A DNA stretch of 41,015 bases from positions 1-41,015 of the forward strand of contig NZ_FQVF01000021.1 of the NCBI RefSeq assembly GCF_900129155.1, read 5' to 3'. The translations under genes and the position numbers were made by a program. Source of the DNA: Marinomonas polaris DSM 16579. GTDB lineage: Bacteria > Pseudomonadota > Gammaproteobacteria > Pseudomonadales > Marinomonadaceae. Shown here piece by piece: positions 16,237 through 24,472 of this stretch (its first letter is position 1; the number at the start of each line of letters is the position of its first letter). The notes under the pieces were generated by a model. It searched no databases. It saw only the letters and a list, made by a program, of their open reading frames with translations, and was not told where the DNA came from.

Positions 16237-18114
16237 ATGGCGCGATTGGATAATGGACTAATTGATTTGTCTTTGCCTATTTCTAACATAGAAATAGCTT
16301 TGCATGATTATGTCTATCACCCTCGGCGCGGCTTAGAAAAACTTCAGTCTGCTCTACTTTCCTTACAAGAAATCTGTCAATCAAGCATAGCTCATGCTCT
16401 CTATAATCGGCGTCTGAGCTCTTTCTTAACCGCAGTCGATGAGCTCTTAATATCCGGTTCTCCTTATTTTAGTCACTACCATTCCGCGTTTTTATCTGCT
16501 ACCGATGCGCTTTTGCAAGTGGCTATGGCTGGTCAATTTGCAGCTGATCGCTCACAACAGTTAGACGGCCTTTTGTCTACTGATCGTTCTTGTTGGGCTT
16601 TGGTAATGTCTATCGCGGATGAAAAAGATGTTTCGTTAATATATCGGAATTACGAAGCGCGATTAGATCCTACTCAACTTAATGTGATGAGTGTTGATGC
16701 TTATTTAGAGGCGTTCTCTAGTGCTGGACGTGTATCGTTTCAGCTTGATTCAGTGAAAGGTTCTCGCTTAAGCGGTCGTTTTTTATTGATAAGTGTGCAG
16801 ACATTAGTTTGGCTTAAAAGGAGATTTCCTTCACTTCAATGGCAAGTCCTGTCTATTAATGAAAAAGAACCATTACGAGACTTGTGTGAATTGAGTTTTT
16901 TGCCACTGTTTCAAAATGTCACTATATCTCGTGATACTCGCTACCGTCTTTTGGCTTTATTTGAAGATAGGTTTAAAGCGCTATTTTATCAGGTGTTTAG
17001 TTCTCTTTTTTCATTGGGCCTTAATCATGTGGATCAAGCTGGTCGTCTAGTTCCTAGTGTGAATAATGTAACGACTTTCGAGCAGAACGAACATTTCGCG
17101 TATTTCCCTATGCGTCATGGCGGATGTGTTTATATTGCTAGTCGCACTTTAGGGAATGTTGATCTTAAATACTCCTATGTGAAATGTTTAGGGCATGATT
17201 ATTTATCCTATTTTTTGTATGAGATTGATACTTCCTTCGGACGATTTGCTTTTGATCAGCAAGAATGTTTTGGTCGTTATGATGTCAATGAAGGTGATTT
17301 CTTTTTAGACGGAGAGTCTTTTTGGTTTAGTCCAGAAGAGGGGGTCAGGGCCGAGGTGCTTTTAAATATGCCTTTGATGTTTTCTTATTGTACGGCTTTT
17401 TGTCAGTTGCCAGATGCTATCACTCAGGTGTTAATTGTTAAGCAAGGTGAGTTTTATTTTGCATTACCTTACTCCTTTCTTCGAGAGGTAGAAGCTGTTT
17501 GTTCTAAGATGTCAGCACCTCGTTCTTGGGTAAAAAATATTTGGTTAAGTCAGGCTGATACTCCGTTATTAGAGCCGTGGTTATTGAGTAAAAAGGTGTT
17601 GCCTCTGTCCTATGCTTGGTCAGAAAAAAATAAATCAACATATCCTTCTAAGAATGGTTATTATTTTGGAAAGGCCTATGGCAGGATGTTTTGGGTAGAG
17701 GCGGATTTGATACTGGCGTTATTGCCTTATAAGGTATCTTCTTCAGTGGCTTATTTTGAGAATGATGAACTTTGTTTGGCATCATTTTTTATTCATGATG
17801 GGCGAAGTTTTGATAAGGTAATTTCAGCTTTCCCTCTTTCTGGAGGGGCTAGCTTTTCGGTTGAGAAGGTGGCTTTTTCAGTCATTCTTGAGTGGATGTC
17901 TGAGTCAGTTGTCTTACCTTTCTCTTCTTTTGAGTGGTCTGCCACATTCACTGATAGTAACTGTATTCGTGAGTTTTCTTTGTCTTCTAAAGGCGTGGTT
18001 GATGGTTGTGAAGATAAAGTAAGTCGTTTTGCGTCTTTGCAAGATGATTGTTTTGTTATTGATAAGAAAAATTATTTATCCTTTGTTGCTGGCTTTTGCC
18101 ATCTTCATCATTAG
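16237..18114 (+). CDS. Unknown protein, tentatively a degenerate CheA-like scaffold
   Basis: I do not recognise this 625-residue protein by name. The start at ATG 16237 follows TAGGA at good spacing. Residues 1-110 are helical but have no phosphorylatable HxxKG. Residues about 240-385 loosely follow the order of a CheA ATPase domain (FYQVFSSLFSLGLNHV in the N-box position, RHGGCVYIASRTLG, then AEVLLNMPLMFSY where CheA has IKVPLTLAI), but the N box and Gly-rich boxes are not intact. Residues about 394-505 resemble the CheW-like P5 domain (VLIVKQGEFYFALPYSFLREVEAV). It has no membrane segment and is rich in Ser, Phe and Tyr. The likeness to CheA is pattern-based and low confidence; a FimL-type inactive homologue is the nearest idea. 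It stands just upstream of a receptor-like protein and a STAS/PP2C pair. Confidence 0.4.
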   Translation: MARLDNGLIDLSLPISNIEIALHDYVYHPRRGLEKLQSALLSLQEICQSSIAHALYNRRLSSFLTAVDELLISGSPYFSHYHSAFLSATDALLQVAMAGQFAADRSQQLDGLLSTDRSCWALVMSIADEKDVSLIYRNYEARLDPTQLNVMSVDAYLEAFSSAGRVSFQLDSVKGSRLSGRFLLISVQTLVWLKRRFPSLQWQVLSINEKEPLRDLCELSFLPLFQNVTISRDTRYRLLALFEDRFKALFYQVFSSLFSLGLNHVDQAGRLVPSVNNVTTFEQNEHFAYFPMRHGGCVYIASRTLGNVDLKYSYVKCLGHDYLSYFLYEIDTSFGRFAFDQQECFGRYDVNEGDFFLDGESFWFSPEEGVRAEVLLNMPLMFSYCTAFCQLPDAITQVLIVKQGEFYFALPYSFLREVEAVCSKMSAPRSWVKNIWLSQADTPLLEPWLLSKKVLPLSYAWSEKNKSTYPSKNGYYFGKAYGRMFWVEADLILALLPYKVSSSVAYFENDELCLASFFIHDGRSFDKVISAFPLSGGASFSVEKVAFSVILEWMSESVVLPFSSFEWSATFTDSNCIREFSLSSKGVVDGCEDKVSRFASLQDDCFVIDKKNYLSFVAGFCHLHH

Positions 18115-18134
18115 CTTGAAAGTGATTATTGACT

Positions 18135-20033
18135 ATGAATACACTACATTCACCGTTTGGTGCTCCAAGAAAAGAGCTGATTAGTGGCCTACAAAAAGGC
18201 GTTTTTGCCTTGTTATTTGTATTGCTACTAGCGTTCGCTGGTATGTATATGTTGATGAGCATTAATTTGGAAAAACAGAATGCTCAACAAGAAAAGTTGA
18301 GCGAGCTTTTGGGACTAGTTCATAGTGCAGAGGAACACTGGTTACAATGGTTGTTGGTTGGCGACCGTTTGATTTATAACAATGATAATAGTGCTAAAGC
18401 CCCTTCTTCTAGTCATTTGCATCAGATGTTAGTGAATGAATATCGCTTGATGAATAGCCATATTAGTGATTTTGAATTGACAGCTGGAGTCGATATTTCC
18501 AATTCATTGACCTTACTAGACTCTCTTTCATTGAAAGAGCTGGATGTATCGCCATTAACAGATTCGGAAAGGGATGCCGCTTATTCATCTTTTGAGCGCT
18601 TAGAAGCGATAGATGATGAGCTTTTGCAGATTAGCGTTAGTTTGGATTATGAGCGTCAAATTTTTGTCGATAGGTTGATTTGGGTTCCTGTTGCTATCTT
18701 TTTAATTTTAGCTTCTATTGTGATTATGTTAGCTGCTCAATTTGGTCGCCAATTACGCTCTGGTTTTTTGAGTTTGCACCATGTTATAGATCATCGTAAA
18801 CATGGTCATGCACTTGTGCTGCCTCCCCGTAAGATGATTGATGAGTTCACCGACTTGAGTCATTTGGTTGATAATGAATTAGCATCACGAGATTTTGATA
18901 TTGATCAACAACGCGAAAACCTTAATTTGATTGAGAAAGCATTGTCTCAAGTAGATGACCCCTTTTTTGTTACAAATTATCAAGGTGACATTGCATGGCT
19001 GAGTGCTGGTGCTGAGAGGCTTTGGTTTAGGAATACACCATTATTTGAATCTCTATTTGGTATAGATTCGGGGCTAGATGACCCAATTGGTGAGCGTATT
19101 GCTGACTCTATTCTGTTTTCTGATCAAGATTTAAAGCTGAATTTATCAGATGGGGTTTACTGGTTGAGTGTTCAGCATTTTATCTCTGACTTAGATGAAG
19201 ATTTAAGTAGTTTGCAGAGACTTGTCTCTATACGAACTAAAGTGGATATAGCTGAGTTTGATATTTTGCATCACAGTTTGGCGTTATTGGAGAGAGATGT
19301 CTGGAATACTCCTATTCGACTATCAAGGCAGGATTCGCCCTATGCTGGATTTGCTAAGTCTTTGGAAGCTCTTCGTAGAAAAGTAGTCATGCTTTTTGAT
19401 GGTCTGAATGCATCCTCTGTGCAAACACATTCCCTTGAAAAAATTACTAAACTACAACAAATAGCATCCCTAATTGACGAAAAAACAGATCACAATGAGT
19501 CATCTGTAAACGATGTCGTAGTGATGAATGAAGCTCCACTTGAAGAGTTTCAAGTGGAATTAAATGACATGGCTTGGCTTTCTGAGCAAGTTCGAGATTC
19601 ACTAATATTGGGTTATGAGTTGGTTTTACAGCGCTTAGCTTTAGTCGAGAAGGACTTATCTTCTGATGTGTTCTTGTTGGGCGATGTTGATCGTTGTCTC
19701 AACGAAGTGAGGGCTGGAGTGTTAGCGAGTCTTGCTGCAACCGAAGGTGAAAGTGAGAAGGTTCGTCGTCGTTTTGCTATTGATATAGAGCATGATATTA
19801 GTAAGGTTCAGGATCAAATTGAAGGTATGAAGTCTATGGCGGCTTCTACTCTTTCATTACTTGAGTCAGATCGAAGTGTTGGTGTGGCGCGTTTGGATAG
19901 AGCAAGAGAATCCGTTAATCAAATGATAGAGCGGATTCATGATTTGATGTCTAAAACGTCAGTAAATATTTCAGAAAATAAAAGTGATGATGTATTTATA
20001 AAAAAATCTAGTAATGAGTGGGACGAGACTTAA
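18135..20033 (+). CDS. Membrane sensor with PAS domain and helical tail, chemoreceptor-like but without signalling tip
   Basis: This is an unnamed protein of 632 residues (ATG 18135; a TTG two codons earlier is also in frame). It has one membrane helix near residues 22-44, a periplasmic helical region to about 183 resembling a four-helix-bundle sensor, a second membrane helix near 184-204, a HAMP-like stretch to about 255, a PAS-like domain near 262-370 (LSQVDDPFFVTNYQGDIAWL), and a long helical region (about 400-620). The layout is that of a methyl-accepting protein, but I see none of the highly conserved hairpin-tip residues that contact CheA and CheW. Its neighbours suggest it senses a signal for the STAS/PP2C switch. 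Confidence 0.5.
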   Translation: MNTLHSPFGAPRKELISGLQKGVFALLFVLLLAFAGMYMLMSINLEKQNAQQEKLSELLGLVHSAEEHWLQWLLVGDRLIYNNDNSAKAPSSSHLHQMLVNEYRLMNSHISDFELTAGVDISNSLTLLDSLSLKELDVSPLTDSERDAAYSSFERLEAIDDELLQISVSLDYERQIFVDRLIWVPVAIFLILASIVIMLAAQFGRQLRSGFLSLHHVIDHRKHGHALVLPPRKMIDEFTDLSHLVDNELASRDFDIDQQRENLNLIEKALSQVDDPFFVTNYQGDIAWLSAGAERLWFRNTPLFESLFGIDSGLDDPIGERIADSILFSDQDLKLNLSDGVYWLSVQHFISDLDEDLSSLQRLVSIRTKVDIAEFDILHHSLALLERDVWNTPIRLSRQDSPYAGFAKSLEALRRKVVMLFDGLNASSVQTHSLEKITKLQQIASLIDEKTDHNESSVNDVVVMNEAPLEEFQVELNDMAWLSEQVRDSLILGYELVLQRLALVEKDLSSDVFLLGDVDRCLNEVRAGVLASLAATEGESEKVRRRFAIDIEHDISKVQDQIEGMKSMAASTLSLLESDRSVGVARLDRARESVNQMIERIHDLMSKTSVNISENKSDDVFIKKSSNEWDET

Positions 20034-20063
20034 AGCCTACCGCTCATATTTGAGGAGTAGGCT
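20034..20063 (+). promoter_or_regulatory. Stem-loop covering the ribosome binding site of the STAS gene
   Basis: AGCCTAC (20034-20040) pairs with GTAGGCT (20057-20063), and inside it CTCA (20043-20046) pairs with TGAG (20051-20054), leaving a 4-base loop. The right arms contain GAGGAG (20052-20057), the ribosome binding site of the GTG at 20064. Folded, the site would be largely hidden. This could act as a translational switch; there is no T-run for termination. Confidence 0.45.
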
Positions 20064-20366
20064 GTGGTTGAGAGCTTTTTTGATAAAAAAACAGAATGTC
20101 TAACGATCCATGTGAAAGGGCGTTTTGATTACAGTTGTCATAAGGCATTTAAAGAAGCTTTTACTGCGGTTAGCAAGGTAAAGTTTTATGAAGTTAATCT
20201 AGCGGATGTGTCTTATCTTGATAGTTCTGCTCTTGGCATGTTGTTGTTGCTTAGAGATCATGCAGGCGAAGAAAAAGCGCAGATTCGTTTGGTTCATGTG
20301 AATAGTGCCGTTATTGATATTCTTAAAATTGCTAATTTTCATAGGCTTTTTGATATTACTGAGTAG
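20064..20366 (+). CDS. STAS-domain anti-sigma factor antagonist (HsbA-like)
   Basis: This single 100-residue STAS domain, of the SpoIIAA/HsbA type, carries the phosphorylatable serine motif YLDSSALGMLLLL (S54/S55). Such proteins switch partner according to phosphorylation: the dephosphorylated form binds an anti-sigma factor (FlgM in the P. aeruginosa HsbA case) or another target. The GTG start has the strong site GAGGAG seven bases upstream. The adjacent REC-PP2C-HATPase gene, 6 bp downstream, is its likely phosphatase and kinase. In several Pseudomonas species the same pair lies between fliJ and fliK. Confidence 0.88.
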   Translation: MVESFFDKKTECLTIHVKGRFDYSCHKAFKEAFTAVSKVKFYEVNLADVSYLDSSALGMLLLLRDHAGEEKAQIRLVHVNSAVIDILKIANFHRLFDITE

Positions 20367-20372
20367 TTTTGT

Positions 20373-22091
20373 ATGGAACAAGTTTTAACCATATTGATTG
20401 CGGATGATAACCCTTCGGATCGTATTTTATTGAAAGCGATTTTGAGTCAATTTGGCCACAACGTTATTTCGGCTGTTGATGGGCAAGATGCCATTGATAA
20501 GTTTGATCCCCATACAATTCAGCTGGTGTGCTTAGATATAAAAATGCCTCACAAAGATGGCTGGGAAGCGGCACTCGAAATCCAGCGTATCGCGGGTGAT
20601 GTTTTTGTTCCTATTGTTTTCCTTTCTGGTGTAACTGATCCTATTGCTTTGTCAAACTGCTTGCGGATTGGTGGCATTGATTTTATTTCAAAACCATATA
20701 GTCCTGCCCTTATTACTGCGAAGCTAAATGCCATAGTCAGGCTTTTGGTTATGCAAAAAACGCTTGAAGAGCAGCGTGATGCAATGAGCTTGTATAATGA
20801 GCAATTGCTCAACGAGCAAGAAGTTGCGAAAGTTGTTTATGAAAATATAACCAACTCAAATTGTTTGAAGGATCCTGCGCTTTCTACCATTCATTATGGA
20901 ACTCATATCTTTAATGGTGATGTGATTTTAGCTGCTTACAAGCCAAACGGCGGTATGCATATATTGTTAGGTGATTTCACCGGTCATGGCCTTTCTGCTG
21001 CAATTGGTGCGCTACCGCTTGCTGATATTTTCTTTGATTGGACGAAAAAAGGCTTTCTGATGCGTCAAATTATCCCTGAGATAAACGCGCGTCTAAAAGG
21101 AATTTTGCCATCGAATATGTTTTGTAGTGCAGCGTTCATTGATATAAAAGTGAATAATAAGAGTATTGAAGTTTGGAATGGCGGATTGCCTGATTTATTG
21201 TTCTTCCCTCAAAATGCAGACAGACCGGTCAAACTTACCTCTAAAAACTTACCTTTGGGGGTTCTTTCTCCTGATACGTTTGAGTGCCAAATTGATCCTA
21301 TGTCTTTTGTTCCTGGTGATAGGTTGATGGCATTTTCTGATGGTGTTTATGAGGCGTTGGATTTATCTGGGCAGATGTTTTGTCATTCTGTACTTAATCC
21401 GCTCTATCAAGGTGAAATTGATGCTGATCAGTCAGTTGATTGGCTTATTCAACAGTTAGAGCGAGAAGGGGTTTTAGCGAATCCACATGATGATATTTCA
21501 TGCCTAAGTGTTCGTCTGGATACTAATATAGGAATTGATTCATCTGAGCATAAAGTATCAAGAGGGCATGATGAGGCGCCTGCTGACTTTTCGTTTGAGT
21601 ACGTATTGAATGCAGATTCGCTGCGTAATACAGATCCTTTACCTTATGTATTACAAATATTAACGACTGTTCCGGGGCTAAGTAGCTTTTCTAGTCAAAT
21701 ATTCATGATTCTTTCTGAGCTCTATTCAAATGCACTTGAACACGGTGTCTTGAAGTTAAGCTCTGATAAAAAAAGCTCTAGTGATGGCTTCTCTCTTTAT
21801 TATGAGGAGCGTGAGCGTAACCTCGCTAATTTACAAGACGGCTATGTTAAAATTTCAGTTAAAGTAACGTCTGATAATAACAACAGAGCGCTAATTTTGT
21901 ATGTTGAGGACAGTGGTTCAGGGTTTGATTTTCAGGATGTCAATTATGATATATCCAATACTGAGTTGCTCTACAACCGAGGCTTGGCTCTGTTGGATCA
22001 GCTCTGCTCAAAGCTAGAATTCTCTAAAGGTGGAAGTGCTGTAACGGCACATTATCATTGGCAGGTTGGTCTAGATGGCAGGGCTATATAG
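20373..22091 (+). CDS. Response regulator with PP2C phosphatase and HATPase kinase domains (HsbR-like)
   Basis: This is a 572-residue three-domain protein. The receiver domain (1-125) has acceptor D55 in CLDIKMPHKDGW and K107 in ISKPYSP. A SpoIIE/PP2C phosphatase domain (about 180-380) shows the metal-binding GDFTGHGLSAAI, the FSDGVYEA motif and DDISCLSVRL. An RsbW-type HATPase domain (about 405-565) has N box ELYSNALEHG, G1 VEDSGSGFD and G2 NRGLALLDQL. It probably both phosphorylates and dephosphorylates the STAS protein upstream, with the balance set by phosphorylation of the receiver. The phosphodonor (HptB in Pseudomonas) is not seen in this window. Confidence 0.9.
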   Translation: MEQVLTILIADDNPSDRILLKAILSQFGHNVISAVDGQDAIDKFDPHTIQLVCLDIKMPHKDGWEAALEIQRIAGDVFVPIVFLSGVTDPIALSNCLRIGGIDFISKPYSPALITAKLNAIVRLLVMQKTLEEQRDAMSLYNEQLLNEQEVAKVVYENITNSNCLKDPALSTIHYGTHIFNGDVILAAYKPNGGMHILLGDFTGHGLSAAIGALPLADIFFDWTKKGFLMRQIIPEINARLKGILPSNMFCSAAFIDIKVNNKSIEVWNGGLPDLLFFPQNADRPVKLTSKNLPLGVLSPDTFECQIDPMSFVPGDRLMAFSDGVYEALDLSGQMFCHSVLNPLYQGEIDADQSVDWLIQQLEREGVLANPHDDISCLSVRLDTNIGIDSSEHKVSRGHDEAPADFSFEYVLNADSLRNTDPLPYVLQILTTVPGLSSFSSQIFMILSELYSNALEHGVLKLSSDKKSSSDGFSLYYEERERNLANLQDGYVKISVKVTSDNNNRALILYVEDSGSGFDFQDVNYDISNTELLYNRGLALLDQLCSKLEFSKGGSAVTAHYHWQVGLDGRAI

Positions 22092-22137
22092 TGTTGGCCT
22101 TGCTATTGCATAGTCTTCTCTATCGTTGGAGGAAATT

Positions 22138-23838
22138 ATGCGCACAGATTCAAATACGGTATTGTCTTTACCTTCAGGTGTTCCACCTAAAAAGTCTGCC
22201 TTGACTAAGGCTTCCACTAATAACGGGGCAGCTTTTGAAAATGATTTTAATAGAGCAAAAGAAACTATTCGTCCCCAAAAATCATCAGCTACTGATGCTC
22301 CAGCGGCTTCTAGCTCTTCAGTATCTTCATCAGCTACTGATGCTCCAGCAGCTTCTAGCTCTTCAGTGCCCTCATCTGCTAATTCATCGTCCACAACGAC
22401 TAAAACGCTTGATAAGAATGCGGCGCCTATTAGTGGCAATGATAAAGTCTCTACATCTTCGACTGGTTCTTCTGGTGTTGTAGCTGTTACTAAGCTAGCT
22501 GTTGCTGCGCCAGCTGTATCTCAAGATAGCGGCAAGGCCTTGCAGCAAGATGGCCAGGTATCTCCTGCTGATGGCTTACTTATAGCTGTTTCCGCAGAAA
22601 ATTCAAAACTTCTTGCGACCGCGGTTCCGTCTGATTTGCAATATACGGAAATTGATTCTTCATTATTGTCTGATTTTGATGGGGCGCAACAAGAAGAAGC
22701 GGGGGCGCAAAACCTACTGGCTGACAATGCGGTTGTTGGTGATGTGGGCCCAGTTGCAGTAGCGCCGATCGCGACAGAAAACGCGTCTAAAGATGCTGTT
22801 GTTACAGGGCTTAGTTCAGGTGCTGGTGTTGTCGGTTTAGATACTATAAGACGGACCGTAGTCAGTGATGTAAAAAACATTAATTCAGCATTAAATGAAA
22901 CGACTGCTTCAGAAGATGTTATAGAACCATCCGTTGGTGATGATAAAAGCGAGTTATCTTGGGTCTTGTCTCAAATGGAAGCGTCAGGTGTGAAAGCGCC
23001 ACCTGCAAGTTCAATTGGCGAAACAGTACTTAATACAACTAAAGTTGCGTCATCCGTTGCTGCTGGTGTTATTGCCGCAGGAGCAATGGGTAAAGGAAGC
23101 CGTACTGAGCCTGTACCAGCTTCTCTGCTAAACGAGGGGGATTTATCAGGAGAGTCTAATTTAAATGTTGCAGATGCTCTTTTGGATGAAGATGGCGTCT
23201 TAATTAATGAGCCTATTGAGTTGCGTAAAAAAGAACAGGAGGCCCTGCTTGGTCGAATGTCTGCACAGATTGATGGTAAGCAGAATGATGATGCTTCACC
23301 GGGAGGCTTAAATAGTTCGCTTCATAATAATGCTAGTCGCCCTGCAGTTGCCGCTGCGGCCCTTAATGCTTCTATGTCTAATCCTCAGGCCAACAACTTG
23401 GCAATGAGTTTGCCGCCAAGTCATCCCGGCTGGGCAAATGAAATGAGTCAGAAGGTTGCTTGGATTGCACGTGATGGTGGTCATACCGCACATATTAGGT
23501 TAGACCCACCCGAATTAGGTAGTTTGACGGTTAAAGTGTCGGTCGACAGTGACTCTAATACACAAATAAGCTTTATTGCTGCGACACCACAAGCACGGGA
23601 CTTGTTGGAAGGGCAAATGGGGCGCTTGAGAGAAATGTTGGCTCAGCAAGGAATGGACTTGAGCCGAGCAGATGTTGATGTTTCGCAACAAGATACTTCT
23701 GGTGCGCAAGATAGGGCTAATAATCGTAATAATGGCTCGCCTCAAGGTAGTGTTGCTAGTAATGATGAAGTCGATGAAGAGCTGATTGCGAAAAACTTAT
23801 CATATGTTTCTGCGTCCGGTATTGATTACTATGCTTAA
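22138..23838 (+). CDS. fliK: Flagellar hook-length control protein FliK
   Basis: FliK is the secreted molecular ruler that ends hook export and switches substrate specificity through FlhB. The start is ATG 22138 with a perfect GGAGG upstream; 566 residues. The N-terminal two thirds are low-complexity (Ser, Ala, Asp, Val), including a 15-residue tandem duplication. The C-terminal Flg_hook domain is clear from about residue 420 (HTAHIRLDPPELGSLTVKV, then ISFIAATPQARDLLEGQM and LREMLAQQGMDLSRADVDV). The ruler part is variable in the family, so the repeats are tolerated. Confidence 0.94.
   Translation: MRTDSNTVLSLPSGVPPKKSALTKASTNNGAAFENDFNRAKETIRPQKSSATDAPAASSSSVSSSATDAPAASSSSVPSSANSSSTTTKTLDKNAAPISGNDKVSTSSTGSSGVVAVTKLAVAAPAVSQDSGKALQQDGQVSPADGLLIAVSAENSKLLATAVPSDLQYTEIDSSLLSDFDGAQQEEAGAQNLLADNAVVGDVGPVAVAPIATENASKDAVVTGLSSGAGVVGLDTIRRTVVSDVKNINSALNETTASEDVIEPSVGDDKSELSWVLSQMEASGVKAPPASSIGETVLNTTKVASSVAAGVIAAGAMGKGSRTEPVPASLLNEGDLSGESNLNVADALLDEDGVLINEPIELRKKEQEALLGRMSAQIDGKQNDDASPGGLNSSLHNNASRPAVAAAALNASMSNPQANNLAMSLPPSHPGWANEMSQKVAWIARDGGHTAHIRLDPPELGSLTVKVSVDSDSNTQISFIAATPQARDLLEGQMGRLREMLAQQGMDLSRADVDVSQQDTSGAQDRANNRNNGSPQGSVASNDEVDEELIAKNLSYVSASGIDYYA
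22282..22371 (+). repeat. 45-bp tandem duplication inside fliK
   Basis: Two adjacent copies, 22282-22326 and 22327-22371, differ at a few bases and encode about 15 residues each (SATDAPAASSSSV...). The reading frame is kept. Copy-number change would alter the length of the disordered ruler region. Confidence 0.85.
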
Positions 23839-23955
23839 ACTTATGAGAAATTGATGGTGCTATGTTTGATTCTTTGTAGAATAGAGGATTGTTAGTGCAC
23901 AAGAGCGTGGTAAGCGTTCTTAATAAAGAAATTGATACACCTAAGGTTTATGAAT

Positions 23956-24468
23956 ATGGCAGAAGAAGACGGTTTGGATATTGGTGCAGAAGAGGGAAAG
24001 TCTGGTGGTAAGAAAAAGCTTATTATCATTATTCTTCTAGTTTTGGTTCTGGTTGGAGGTGGTGCAGCGGCTTACTTCTTGTTTTTTAGTGGCTCTTCTG
24101 ATGAGGGTGGCGATTCAGCGGAATCTGCCGAGGCTGCCTTGGCTAATGAACCTTCTACGTATTTGGCATTAGATCCAGCTTTTACTGTCGATTTTATGGT
24201 TGATGGTAAGCAACGCTATGTGCAGCTTAATATGTCTGTTAAGTCAAAAAATATGGAGCAAATTAATGCGGTTACGCTTCATATGCCTTTAATTCGTAAT
24301 AGTTTGGTTTTGTTATTTTCCAGCCAATCGTTTGTTGATTTACAGACAGCAGATGGTAAAGAGGCGTTAAAAAAAGCGTCGCTTGACGCAATCAATGGAA
24401 TTCTTGAGCAGGAAACTGGTCAAGGAGGTATTGATGCTGTGTTATTCACTAACTTTGTGATGCAATAG
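23956..24468 (+). CDS. fliL: Flagellar basal body-associated protein FliL
   Basis: FliL is a single-pass inner-membrane protein that surrounds the stators and strengthens torque. I choose the ATG at 23956 (MAEEDGLDIG; 170 residues) because AAGG at 23943-23946 has the right spacing; an ATG two codons earlier is also possible. After an acidic and Lys-rich cytoplasmic start, a membrane helix runs at about residues 27-46, then an acidic linker and the periplasmic FliL domain (YLALDPAFTVDFMVDGKQRY, ending GIDAVLFTNFVMQ). The 117-bp gap before it separates it from fliK and may hold a promoter, though no convincing one was found. Confidence 0.95.
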   Translation: MAEEDGLDIGAEEGKSGGKKKLIIIILLVLVLVGGGAAAYFLFFSGSSDEGGDSAESAEAALANEPSTYLALDPAFTVDFMVDGKQRYVQLNMSVKSKNMEQINAVTLHMPLIRNSLVLLFSSQSFVDLQTADGKEALKKASLDAINGILEQETGQGGIDAVLFTNFVMQ

Positions 24469-24472
24469 AATT

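Noticed and set aside
22071..22880. Two minus-strand frames opposite fliK (22071-22439 and 22521-22880)
   Set aside because: They mirror the low-complexity Ser/Ala-rich region of fliK, which leaves the opposite strand free of stops by composition.
23853..23868. TGGTGC-N5-TTGAT upstream of fliL as a sigma-54 promoter
   Set aside because: The essential GC of the -12 element reads GA and two -24 positions differ; too weak to list.
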